Source: Topomyia yanbarensis
Lineage: Eukaryota; Arthropoda; Insecta; Diptera; Culicidae
DNA: 64,000 nt
NCBI RefSeq assembly: GCF_030247195.1
Contig: NC_080671.1
Span: 185,235,725 to 185,299,724 of the forward strand
Direction of reading: 5' to 3'
Shown: positions 11,641-22,600 of the stretch, in pieces
How positions within the stretch are numbered: position 1 is the stretch's first letter
Layout of the letters: the number at the start of each line of letters is the position of its first letter
Translations under genes and position numbers: made by a program
Notes under the pieces: generated by a model
What the model was told of the DNA's origin: nothing
The model's database searches: none
The model's input: the letters and a program-made list of their open reading frames with translations, nothing else

Positions 11641-12678
11641 CATTGCCAGACGCAAGAATTTAGGACGAGCAGTTCTTTTTTGTGTGGCAATTATTGTCAC
11701 GAGCTTCTAATTAAATTTGGCAATCAAAAGAAGCCCGAGCGGTCAATTGGTGCAAATTAGTCTCAATTAGTTCAGCCAGCACACGAAAATGACTGACGGT
11801 ATGCGTCAGAGCACGTGAAAGTCAATGGCTTGCTCCCCATGTCATTTTTACGCTAAGGTTTGTATCCATTTATTTCGTTCAGAAAAGCGCAAATGTATAT
11901 TTTCAAACAAAAATGTTTGCAGGAAAATATATATCAGCACACGTCGATTCGGTTCCCGCAAAGGATCGAAATTACTAGGGTACTGTCTCTTTCAAATTTC
12001 TTGACTATCTGGTAAAACGCACGAAAAAATAGAATAGTAAAAATAGAATAGAATAGAATACGTAAATGGCTGGTAAAATGTACGTAAAAAAATGGTGTGC
12101 ACGTAGAGAAAACGCCCAACTTCGTATCTCTTTGAAACCTATATTGAATTATGAATAAACTGTTTGTGTGAAACCAGTTGCGAACCTAGGTTCTTCAGCT
12201 GATATATCAGGTGAATTGCAGCATTTATGCGCAGCATTTAGACAGACTTCATTTCAGACTCAAACAAAGATGACAATATCAACATACTGTGCTGGTTAAC
12301 GCAACACAATGAGTCAAGTTAAAGAGACAGTTATTAAAAATAACTGCGTGTTTGAGTTATGGATATTTAAAATTCATTTAAATTGGCGGTTTTGATATTC
12401 ACTCATTAGCTCTGATGATAGAGATTTTTCATAGTCATTTTTAAGGTTTAAATTGATGTAAAACAATTCACGTATAATCCTGAAACAAAGTGAAATCGAA
12501 TCGTGTTGTGCAATAGACGTATCAAAATGAGGCTATATACATCGATGTTTCCGCTGTTTTCGAAAAAAATTAACCAACTGAAATGCTGTTTCTAAAACGT
12601 TTCATATTGAATCCTAATCGACTATAAGAAGCGTGCGAAAAATTATGATTTAATGTCATCATTTCTACCATAACTGTC
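11641..12678. other. No recognised gene
   Basis: A GAATAGAATAGAATA microsatellite is at ~12048-12060. Otherwise plain AT-rich sequence with no supported feature. Confidence 0.3.
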
Positions 12679-12756
12679 GGGATACCACAGGTAAGTCACC
12701 TAGGACCATTTACTTTCCTTCTATATCTCAACAATATCCACAATTATTTAGAACTT
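12679..12756 (+). pseudogene. Reverse transcriptase remnant (CR1-like)
   Basis: Translation gives GIPQ-V-SHLGPFTFLLYLNNIH, a decayed form of the (G)VPQGSHLGPLLF..FINDI block, RT motif B of CR1-type LINEs. Only ~26 codons survive, with a glycine-to-valine change in the PQG turn. No flanking RT motifs were found in frame. Confidence 0.5.
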
Positions 12757-14024
12757 CTGTAGTTTATTTCTGCCTATTTCGTGAATGATTTCTTCTTTAG
12801 AAAACGTTGTAAAGCACCATCTGATAACAGGTAGCATCAAGACTAAGCGATTTGAGCATTCGAATTGTTCTTCATATACATCGGTGGGGTGGCTAACAAT
12901 ATTTAGCTTGTACATCAAACTTTTGAACTACTGTACACTAATCAATTATTCTTTGCAAGATGGTTGATAAATGAACACGAGTGCGTTGTTGTACTAACTG
13001 GAGTGCATTGTGGGTGATACAGAATAAACACTACCTGAATACCTGCCACGACCGACTTTGTATATCGGACAATCGAAGCCACACACGCCTAGAAATTTAG
13101 ACAATATTGGAGGACAAGATGAAATAAAATAATGGGGGAACCCGGGACCATCAAGCCCGTGGGGGTAATTTAGACCCCTCCCTTTCTGACTGTCGTACAT
13201 ATTTGCGGAAGCGCCATTCTCAAACATCAATTTTGACAGATGAATCTCATTCTGCAATTTTCCTAGAAAGGAGATACAACGTGTTTCATTTTTTCGGCAT
13301 CAATTATAATTATAATTGTAAAACCGTGAATAAAATAACAAATACATGTGAAAAAATAACACGTAAGTGTTTGGGAAAGCTTGAGGCTCCTATGATATGG
13401 AATGATTTTTGTTTGCGTGAAAACGCAGATATTTTCAAGACGCTCACCACTTTTGTGCAAAAATGAGCGAACGAAGATATTCAGACCCCCTATTCCACCA
13501 ACCAACGTTCAGCGGCTTGCGGCTGCACACACCAAAACAAAGAAAATACATGATGCGCCAATCGACAGCTGTGACTACCCAGATTTATTTTTTTAGTCCA
13601 ATTTTTTTCGCTTCTTGAGGAGTCTCTCCAATAAAGATTTCATAGGTAAACATAATTCCATTGTAAAACTAATTTTAAAAAAATTGACGGCCTGATGTGG
13701 AAGTCGAATTACCCCTATACATATTGTAAAAGAATGAAAAAACGTAGAGTTTTGTAAATCGTACCATGGAGTGGGGCAGATGAATTTTTATGGCTCCAAA
13801 ATGTAGCTGAGGTTTCAAACTAATAATTACGATCTTTGACCGATCAATTCTTTCACATCTATCCACCTAAAAGGGAAATTTACTTAGCTAGGTCCGAATA
13901 GCCCCAGGTCCCCCTATATTTCATTATTTTAATATCCATTGTTGCAGAAGGCTATAAAACGCAGAAAATATACGACAATAATCAATCTATAATATTATTA
14001 TACACACGCTGACTATTGTCAGCA
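12757..14024. other. No recognised gene
   Basis: Short chance ORFs only. Positions 13120-13180 are GC-rich without further structure. Confidence 0.3.
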
Positions 14025-14028
14025 TTAA

Positions 14029-14736
14029 GGGGTTATATACAAAGTTGTGGCGAAAAAGTGAGCTAAGTTCGTGATTTTTTAAAAGTGTTTTATGCAATTT
14101 TTTTTTTGAAAAAGCGAAAGACAGTTCGTTAGTAGTACTATCGAAGTTCGAAAAAAAAACAGATTGAATTAAAAAATATTCAAGGTTGGTGAAGTTATGG
14201 CCTATCCTCCGAAACGTGTTTTTTGGCAGAGGTTTGCGGTGAACGCTCTCCAAGCCGAACCGCTCAACAGAAATCAAAAAAGTAAAAAGATTATTGAAGA
14301 AAAATGGATTGTGGTGTACTTGAACGGATCGGTTTCCCAATAAAAAAAAATTTGCGATAAAAAAACATGCGGACCAAAAAAATAGGTTTTTTGTGTTTAA
14401 AACTTTAAACAAAAATTCATTGCGAACAATCGAAAATTATTGGACGAAAAAGGAACCGTTCAAATACACGAGAATATTAATACAAACAATTAAAAAAAAT
14501 ATCACGTTCACCGCAACGGTACTTTTCAAAAAACATAGTTCCGAGATAATTGCGTTTAAAGTTTTGTGTTAACTTCACTCGTGGGAGAACCTGCGCGCTG
14601 CGAACGGCTGTAGTTTGATATCTGGTGCTCCGATCTGGATGAAATTTCGCACAGAAATTTTCAAAAGTATGTACTTTCAGAATATTCAATAAACATTTTT
14701 TGCGCTTTTTTAAGTTCTAACTTTGTATATAACCCC
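14029..14736. mobile_element. TTAA-flanked MITE (piggyBac-like), copy type 1
   Basis: Inverted termini GGGGTTATATACAAAGTT at 14029 and the reverse complement ending at 14736 are flanked on both sides by TTAA (14025-14028 and 14737-14740). This is the exact-TTAA insertion habit of piggyBac transposons and their non-autonomous relatives. The 141-codon minus-strand ORF inside (13987-14412) is low complexity and crosses the element end, so it is not taken as a gene. No transposase. Confidence 0.75.
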
Positions 14737-14965
14737 TTAATATAAGGAGTATGCTTTATTAGTCTAAAAGCAATAAATATTTTTTATTCGTGCTCATATG
14801 ACAAGCGCAAATTCGCATTTGGTTTTCGATCATTATCGAGTATTGTCAATTCTCGTCAATACCTCGTAATGCCCTACGATCATTTAGTCCCCTTGGAAAT
14901 TGTTGTTACACGAGCGATCTCTTTGTTTTTTCATTATCAATTTGAGTATACATAATACTTTTATC

Positions 14966-15126
14966 GTTTACAGGTTTCGGTTGATGTTGTTCGGTGAAAA
15001 AGTATATTGTTAACGTTTCAGTCTGCTCATTTTTCGTTCATCCTCAGAAATTAAAGCCCTCGCGGGCCGTCAAATATAGTACAGATTTATTTTTTCACCG
15101 AACAACATCAACAAAAACCTGTAAAC
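14966..15126. repeat. Small hairpin element (161 bp)
   Basis: GTTTACAGGTTT, then GGTTGATGTTGTTCGGTGAA with a short A run, is mirrored at 15090-15126 as TTCACCGAACAACATCAAC, then AAAACCTGTAAAC. Arms are about 37 bp with one or two mismatches and a loop of ~85 bp. Typical of a very short MITE. Confidence 0.7.
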
Positions 15127-15535
15127 AGATTTGAGCAGTGACCAAATCTGAAAACAATACTTTTATTGCAAAGTTACTCAAAATATATCATGAACACGCA
15201 AAATCTCACAAAACGTAACCAGCTTAATACACCAAACAGGATTACGTGCTGATCCCGGCACAACGGCAAGCCCTCACAGCAATCCATCATACGCAAATAA
15301 TAATCAGACCATTGTTTCAACCCCACATCGACGAAACGCGTATCGATTCGTCGCAACGGGACGCATATCAGACAGCGCGATACAAACCGCAAACGCCGGT
15401 AATTCTGCGAACGAGAACGTTTGAGTGCCGTTGACAGATGTCCACCCGGTTTGGCTGGCAAGATGATTGAAAACACTGTTATGCTCAAACTTGGCGTCGG
15501 TCGCTCTTTCTGCTACTACTGCTGCTGCTGTTGAT
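15127..15535. other. No assigned function
   Basis: Moderately GC-rich. Minus-strand frames of 88-104 codons overlap here without recognisable domains. Confidence 0.25.
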
Positions 15536-15760
15536 GCTGAGGCCCCGTTGCGGTGCACGAAATGTGACAATGTTTGTCATTATTTTTGTGCCGAGAAAGT
15601 GAAGGCAGTGAGTGGATGGATGCCGTTTTTTTGCACATTCAGCTTGATTCCGGCGCCAACGTACGAAATCACGGTCATCTGATTTGCCCCGTAAAAGCTG
15701 GTGAGAGTTTAGTTGAGAGTGCGCTAAAAATAGCCCGCCAGTTAGGGTTAAAAATATCGA
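15536..15760 (+). pseudogene. Possible gag-protease scrap of an LTR retrotransposon
   Basis: One frame reads RCTKCDNVCHYFC, a shortened CCHC knuckle. After a frameshift the next frame reads AVFLHIQLDSGANV, which resembles the LDSGA active-site strand of a retropepsin. The order knuckle then protease is that of gag-pol elements such as the Gypsy group. The fragment is short and out of frame, and nothing of pol follows, so this is tentative. Chance resemblance is possible. Confidence 0.25.
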
Positions 15761-18063
15761 ATCAGTGGTTAAGTACGGTTGAAAGCGGGACCGGTGGGGG
15801 TGGTGGTGGAGTAAGAAGTGTTAAAAATATGTTCAGATATGTTTGGGATTGGAAAGATGGGAAAAGTTTTATATATGTTTAGTGGTAGCAACCAGCGAAG
15901 GTTAATGATCTGCGACGAACAGGTGGTGTTGATCGCTTGTTGGACTTTGAGCCGGAAAGGATGGCAAAACATGTACGATGTGAATGCCGGAAGATTTCCT
16001 TCTTAACCTTGATCAAACGCATTTTATTAATTCATGACTGTGGGATGAGATTATTTGTTTTAGTTGTAAATAAGTATGTCTGCATCGAGAAAAAAATGTA
16101 GAATCTCTTTCGTTTAAGGATACCCTCCGTCTTCCAGAAATGATTCGTGTGATTCCATTAAGCTTCATCAGTGCAAAACAATCGTTGCTACCTTCTCTGT
16201 ATATGACCATTGATACACCGGTAGACTGAAAACGTTAAGTATTTACGCACTTGTCACGTGGGCCCCAGTATCGTATGACAAGAATTGTTGTTTCAGTATT
16301 TACTATAAGCTATTTTTACTAAGTTAAATCACACTCACGGGACCAACGTCGCTCTTCTCAGAAGTGAAAGCAAAGTGGTCTGTTTTCCCACTCAGCCCTA
16401 CTAACCCCAGTCAGCTGTCTGAAGACCCCCGCTGACTGAATGTTTACATTTTGACACACAATAAATCAGCGTCACCGTTCGAGTAGAACCTTGTCTGGTG
16501 GTATTGAAGTAAGGACCTGATCTCACAAATCAATCGCCATATGTGCGCAACCGATCCAGGAAATGTGTCAGTAGAACGGAATGCTGTACCAAGGATTTGC
16601 TGTTCACTACTATCGATGCATGCGCAGTGAATACCAGTCTGCAATCGGAAGCCAAATCTCCCTGACCTACTTCCTCAGGAAATCAAAAATATCCAACCTT
16701 TCCATAAAAGCACACCTTTTCCCAAATTTCTACGTAGTCGTGCTAAAAACCTTTCGACGTTCAACCGAAAAAAAGAGTTCAATGTATATCCGGAATCTAT
16801 CAGTGGAGCACCGCAGTAGCCGGCCGGCCGGCGCTCGCTAATAGCGAAAAACATCATTCGGGAGAAGAAAATAACAAACTCAAGTGTTTCCTTCCAATTC
16901 GAAAACCATTTTAACTCAATTATCCCACAGCTCATCGACGCGCTCTCCCATGCCAGACGCGAGCAAAATTCCAAGGCGGTAAACCGAGCACAGGGTCGAT
17001 CCGATGGGTTTAGTTTTGAATGGCACCCCCTCCCCCGAAATGAGCACCTGACTAAAGTGGGTGAAGAATTTTCAAATCCTGTACTCTTTCCTGAAAGCCG
17101 AGGTTTATTTTACATACTCATCGTTGCTCGGCATCACATGAGCCAAAATTTCAGAATGAAAGCGAATCTACGCCAGTTCTCCGTCACCGTCACTGCGTAG
17201 TAGATATAAATACGTGGAGTAATTGTTGTGACTTTACGCGGACAGTAGGTTACGTCTTCAAGGGAGCGAATAATGCGATGTGTGGGAGGGAGGCCGGTTA
17301 CACACCGCTATTAGGCGTGCTACGGGTTGTCTAAATAATGGTTTTAATGATGGACACAAGCTGAGGCGACCTTGATGTGTTCGGTATTTTTCTTTATTTG
17401 AAGTAATACATTGGCTGGTGGAACTTGATCGTAGTTATTACTTTGTCCGTTCTAAAATATTTTCAAAATATGGTTAATCAATTTTGTCAATTTCCATTTA
17501 TGCGATATCAGCAAATATGCATTGAAAAGTTTCATTTTCGTACTAATATTACCTTATCGTACAGAATATCATTAGGTAAAAATACGTACAATAAAAATTA
17601 AGCGAAAACAAAGGAGAAAATTGAATCCGTTACTGGAAGCTGTATTTTCAAACCACGCCAACGCCCATAATACAAAACACAGTGTAATAAATATTATTTT
17701 TGTGCTTCGTAGAATCGGAAAGATAAATAGAACAGTAAACTATAAAATTAATTCTCGCGTAGTGATGAATACTCATGGGTGGTCACTGGAGCTTGAAACG
17801 GTCCAATGAAAGTCAGTTTATTTCGAGGTCATAGACTTTTGGTGTTGTACCAGTACAAAACCAGTAATTATCAGCTCTGCAGCAGTATGATGGACAGTGG
17901 GATTCCAAGCCAAGCATTGATTGAGTTTCTTCGCAAAAATAATAGTTGTGTTGGTAATCTTCACTTAGATACCACTGAAACTAAGTGATAATCCATAGTT
18001 TCGATTATATTTATGAAAAAACAGATGTTTTGAACCTGACTCTAAGAAAAAAGTCGACTTTCT
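15761..18063. other. No recognised gene
   Basis: A GC-richer unique part at 16360-16850 with CG-rich words, then AT-rich DNA to 18063. The longest frames (99 codons at 16675-16974 minus, 86 at 16581-16841 plus) overlap each other antisense and carry no motif. It may hold host regulatory or exon sequence, but none can be supported. Confidence 0.3.
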
Positions 18064-18088
18064 CAAAATAACCAAAACTCTTCGATTA
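18064..18088. repeat. 25-bp target site duplication, left
   Basis: CAAAATAACCAAAACTCTTC then GATTA. It is identical to 19419-19443 and borders the (TTCTA)n end of the element at 18089-19418. Confidence 0.9.
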
Positions 18089-19418
18089 TTCTATTCTATT
18101 CTATTCTAACCCTTACACAGCCAGTATTGAAAAGCATCCTGGAAAACACTGCAGTTATTCTGTAGTGTTTTTCTTGTCAATATTAATATTTGAAGCATAT
18201 TTTCATATATCGCAAATATTAAAGCGGCCAGGCCTACTGTGCAGAGTTGGGTTTGAAGATGTTTCAAAATTAGACGGCAATTAAATTATTCATTTAATGA
18301 ATAATCAAATTAACGATTTGTTTTAAATCTTAAAGGAGGAAGAAACGAGGACAACCGTACCGACCGTTTCAGTTTAAAGGGGATATAATAAATCGTTGGG
18401 AGTGACTTGGCTAAGAAGGTTAATGTCACTCCATTGGTTCTTCGGGATGGGACAGAGGTATTTAAACCTTGCCCTGGCTAATAAGCCTAGGTTAAAGCGC
18501 CTTTACTCGCTCTCATTGTTTTGAATGTTGTGTTACCAAACAAATAACTACTGTGCAGAGTAGTTATTTGTTCGGTAAGTATAACGGTTCTTTTCAGTAC
18601 TGGTAGTAAATTCACGATCGTTCAATATGTAAAATTAAATTAAACCGTCCAAAGTAGCCAATGTGACCAGGACCACATATTACAGTCTTTATCGCAGGTT
18701 GATTCGCCAAACAATTGTTTATATATTTTAACTACCAATATTTCTTTTCCTTTGTTCCGATGGGTGTGGCGAAGTACACCGGATACAGGTAGTTACATTT
18801 TAAAATTAGGGTAACAATACTTATCTTTTGTCCTCCATTGCTAAACAACCTCTAGACGCCGAAAACCAATACGAACCACACCTCTATGCTATCCCACTAG
18901 ATCCTGTAGGAAAACTGTTGATCTTGATCCTGGTATCGGGATATCCAACTCTTTTACATCGTTGCTCCCATGATCCAATCCAAACGGCCATCCTGCCTCA
19001 CAGAAGGACCGCGACACACCGGTCCTGGTAATCGTTTTAAAAGTTCAACCTTCCTATTTTCCAGCAATTGATGCCCAATCGATCGAAATAGACTTAGTAG
19101 CGGGTATCGATATGAGCATCCATTTTTCAACGGAACCATGTGGCTAGTTAGGTGTTGACAGGAATATCACCTCTGTATCACTTTGCTCCATAAAACTTCA
19201 CTCCAAACGCCTTTATTACGCACACACAAAAAAATTGCGGAAACTAATAGCGACGAAACAAATTGCCGCTGCCAATTTATTTGGATTTTAATGCCGACCG
19301 CCGTTCACGGTACAATCAAAAGTTTACAGATACTAATAATCCGAAGGAAAATTTTACCAACATTTTGCACCACAAGAATTTTTTACGTCAGATTCAGGCA
19401 AGGCCTACTTTCCAATCC
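18089..19418 (-). mobile_element. Minus-strand retroelement with (TAGAA)n tail
   Basis: Perfect 25-bp direct repeats flank this 1.33-kb unit, and its left edge is (TTCTA)4, which read on the minus strand is a 3' (TAGAA)n tail. Both are hallmarks of target-primed retrotransposition. The 3' ~430 bases (18089-18520) recur, in the other orientation and with a (TAGAC)n tail, at 56504-56932. Frames in it (such as 61 codons at 18954-19139 minus) show no RT or endonuclease motif. It is therefore either a SINE-like or deletion-derived non-autonomous element, or the 3' part of an unrecognised LINE. An internal GTTATTTG...CAAATAAC hairpin lies at ~18540-18572. Confidence 0.8.
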
Positions 19419-19443
19419 CAAAATAACCAAAACTCTTCGATTA
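19419..19443. repeat. 25-bp target site duplication, right
   Basis: Identical to 18064-18088. It marks the 5' end of the minus-strand retroelement. Confidence 0.9.
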
Positions 19444-19453
19444 ACCAGAAAAG

Positions 19454-19619
19454 TTCCATATAAAACTGATCAAGTTGGGGAATAGAGGCCGATCATAGCG
19501 TAGTCGGTACATCGATTGCCTTGTACGCAGCTAACCTGGGTTCGATTGACAACCTCGCACATAAGTTTAGACATTCCTAAAAGAGCCTTTTATATCCCGA
19601 AAAACAGGCGAATGACCCC
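19454..19619. repeat. 166-bp direct repeat, left copy (SINE sequence)
   Basis: Matches 24481-24646 with a single mismatch (AGACATTCC against AGACTTTCC). It contains the tRNA-like head of a SINE, with an A-box-like TAGCGTAGTCGG and a B-box-like GGTTCGATTGAC. It ends exactly where the LOA element begins. Confidence 0.9.
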
Positions 19620-22600
19620 GGGCCCCGTGGTGGTGGAGGAACGCTACGTGGGAAGCTGAGCTGCAAGCAACCGGGCGGGTCATAGGTGGTGGATAATGCT
19701 TAATCGCGATAGCAACTAGTTGTGATTCGCGACCCGAACCAGCAGCGGGGGCTGACTGCGGGTGTGGTAGGACGAGGTAGTGGGCCCTATACGTCCTAGG
19801 CCTAAATACCACATGCCCTAAAGCAGCCCTGACAAGGCGAGTCAGCGCCGCCTTTAAATAAGCGCTTAGCCCAAATCCCTCTCCTCCCATTATCCTTCCT
19901 TCCTTCCTTCCTTCTGCGGCTGTTCGCCCATCTAAATATGGAAACTGTTCTTCAATGTCAGCTTCTTTCACCGAACAGCCTAGATAAGCCGTGTAGTGTC
20001 GGTAGTGGTTGTTTCAACCGGCTAAGAATAACACTACGGACTACCTGTTTCAGTGGTAAAAATCTACCAAACAGGGAACCCCAATTCCATAGTGTCATGC
20101 GACCCGTGCTATGGGTAAAATTGTTGAGGGGGTTTAAAACATTCTCAATGGCGAACGGAGCCTGGGAAAAGTCGGGCGAACTCCCCAGTATGCTGCATTA
20201 CGCAGCGGAACGTTCACTCTACACACCGATTTTTTTCACCGATGATCCACTTAATTTTGCCGAATTTTTGTTGGCTGGGGGTTTGCAGAGACTCTCGGCT
20301 GATGGTACTTCGGTGAAGTTTTGTTGAGTTTCGATTATCAAATTTCGATGTGTACAGATGAACCTGCCCAGAGGCCGTGTGGTATCCGGCCTAGAATTGA
20401 GCCACTGGAGTCCTGCTGCCATGTCGTAGGAGGCGACTGAAAGTAGGAGACCCTAAGTCAAGGTGTAGTTCCGTGCCGAGGACTTAATGATTGGAGGGTC
20501 TAAAATATGCCAGTCGCGCACGGAGCATTTTGGGTTTTGCCCTTGCTGTGTTATGCGAATCTCTGACACAGTGGACCATTATTTTCTTCGCAAATCGTGG
20601 GAATCAAATGATCATGTCCCATTTAAACCTGATATGGCTCGCTAAATGCGTTAACATCCCAACTCGCTTGGTGTCCTCTAGTTGTTGTGCAATTTGTGTT
20701 GGAGATGAAATGTACAGTTCTCTAATCAAAAATGGTTAGAATAGCACAAGTCAATCTCCAACATAAACGTACAGCAACTATGAATTTATCTCGACTCATG
20801 CAGGAAGGTAAAGCTTCCATAGCATTGGTTCAAGAACCGTATTTCCATAAAGGAAACTTCTATTTTGGAAAGTTACTTAACACTGCCTTCATTGCTTACA
20901 ACAAGACAGGCATGACTAACCCACGTGAAATGCCTCGTGCTTGCATTCTTGCAAATAAGGCTATTGACGCGTGTCTCATATCGGAGCTCACAACTCGCGA
21001 TATCTGTGTTGTCACAGTTACATTGACTGTCGAAAACGTAGACAAAAATATATATATTGTTCAGCATACCTACCGCATAACGAATCATCTCCTTCTGATG
21101 ATTTCAAAAGCGTTGTATCATATTGGAGCAGAAATGGGCTTCCGCTCATTATCGGCAGTGATGCGAATGCTCATTACATTACAGGTGTTAGACATAACAC
21201 TTTGCTCTGATAGAATTTTGCATGAACTGGGAAATTGGCAGGTTCCAAATGAAACTGAACCGTCTCTATCCGATCATAAATATATATTTTTCGAGCATTT
21301 TGATGTCACCTTCAATGTGGTGACCTATCGTAATCCTAAATCTACAAACTGGGACCTCTTTTTGGAAAACTTGGCGACTAAATTTCATGGATATTTTCCA
21401 ACAATTAGTCAACTAGACGACTTAGATGACGTCGTGGATACGACAAACTCATTCATATTAGCATCCTACGAAGAAGCTTGTCCACTTCGTACTGTTAAAT
21501 CGACTAGGGGAACCCCTTGGTGGAGGGCTGAGCTTGAAAGAATGAAGAAAGTTATGAGAAGAGCTTGGAATCGGCGTCAGCGTGATGACTCCAGGGCTTT
21601 CAGGTCAGCTCGTAGTGCATATAAGAAATGTCTTAGATCTGCAGAACGGGCTGGCTGGCAAAGCCTATGCACTAATGTCTCTAGTCTGAACGAGGCTAGC
21701 AGATTAAATAAAATTCTCTCCAAATCGAATGATTTTCAGATGAACTCCTTGAAAACCAGAGATGGTGTTTATGTGACGGACGAAAAAGATGTTCTTAATT
21801 GTCTCTTCGACACACACTTTCCAGGCTGTATCGATCCGGAGTTGATCAACGTTCACAGATCTCATTCTGGTGATTCGGACTCGTGGGCGTTAGCACGCAC
21901 ATTGGTTTCCACTGAATCGGTCAAGTGGGCAGTTGACAGCTTTGCTCCATACAAATCACCCGGAAAAGATGGGATACTTCCCGTGCTACTGCAAAAGGGA
22001 TTTGATATTCTTAAACATGTCTTGAAAAAGATTTTGCTTTCCAGTCTTGCTACCGGGTATATCCCGAAAGCATGGCGAGAAATAACTGTTAGATTTATTC
22101 CCAAAGGGGGGCGCTCAAGCTATGAAGAAGCCAAGAGTTTTAGGCCAATCAGCTTAAGTTCTTTTCTTCTGAAAGCTTTGGAACGGATAATCGATCATCA
22201 CATCAGGAACGTTAGTTTAGTTGAATATCCACTGCACAAAATGCAACATGCATATCAGTGTGGGAAATCCACGATCACTCTGCTTCACGATGTTGTTTAC
22301 AACATTGAGAAAGCCTTCTCGCTCAAGCAATCTAGCTTGGGTGTATTCCTAGATATTGAGGGTGCTTTTGACAATGTGTCCTTCCAGTCCATTCTGGAAG
22401 CGACGCGCGGTCATGGGATACCTGCATGTATCTCAGGTTGGATAAACGCAATGCTTAATAACCGCATGCTTTGCTCGTCACTGCGACAGGCTGAGATACG
22501 GAAGTTGAGTATTTGCGGTTGTCCTCAGGGCGGCGTTCTGTCACCTTTGTTATGGAACTTAGTAGCTGACGGCTTGTTGAAGAAACTCAATGAGCTTGGA

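Noticed and set aside
13987..14412. 141-codon minus-strand ORF
   Set aside because: Mostly Phe/Asn/Leu runs from AT-rich DNA. It crosses the end of the TTAA-flanked MITE and lacks any motif.
19620..19720. HDV-like ribozyme at the LOA 5' end
   Set aside because: The GC-rich start would suit one, but I could not draw the nested double pseudoknot by eye.
19567..20327. ORFs of 129 and 134 codons in the LOA leader as a possible ORF1
   Set aside because: They are on opposite strands or overlap the SINE repeat, and neither shows a zinc knuckle or RNA-binding motif expected of LINE ORF1.
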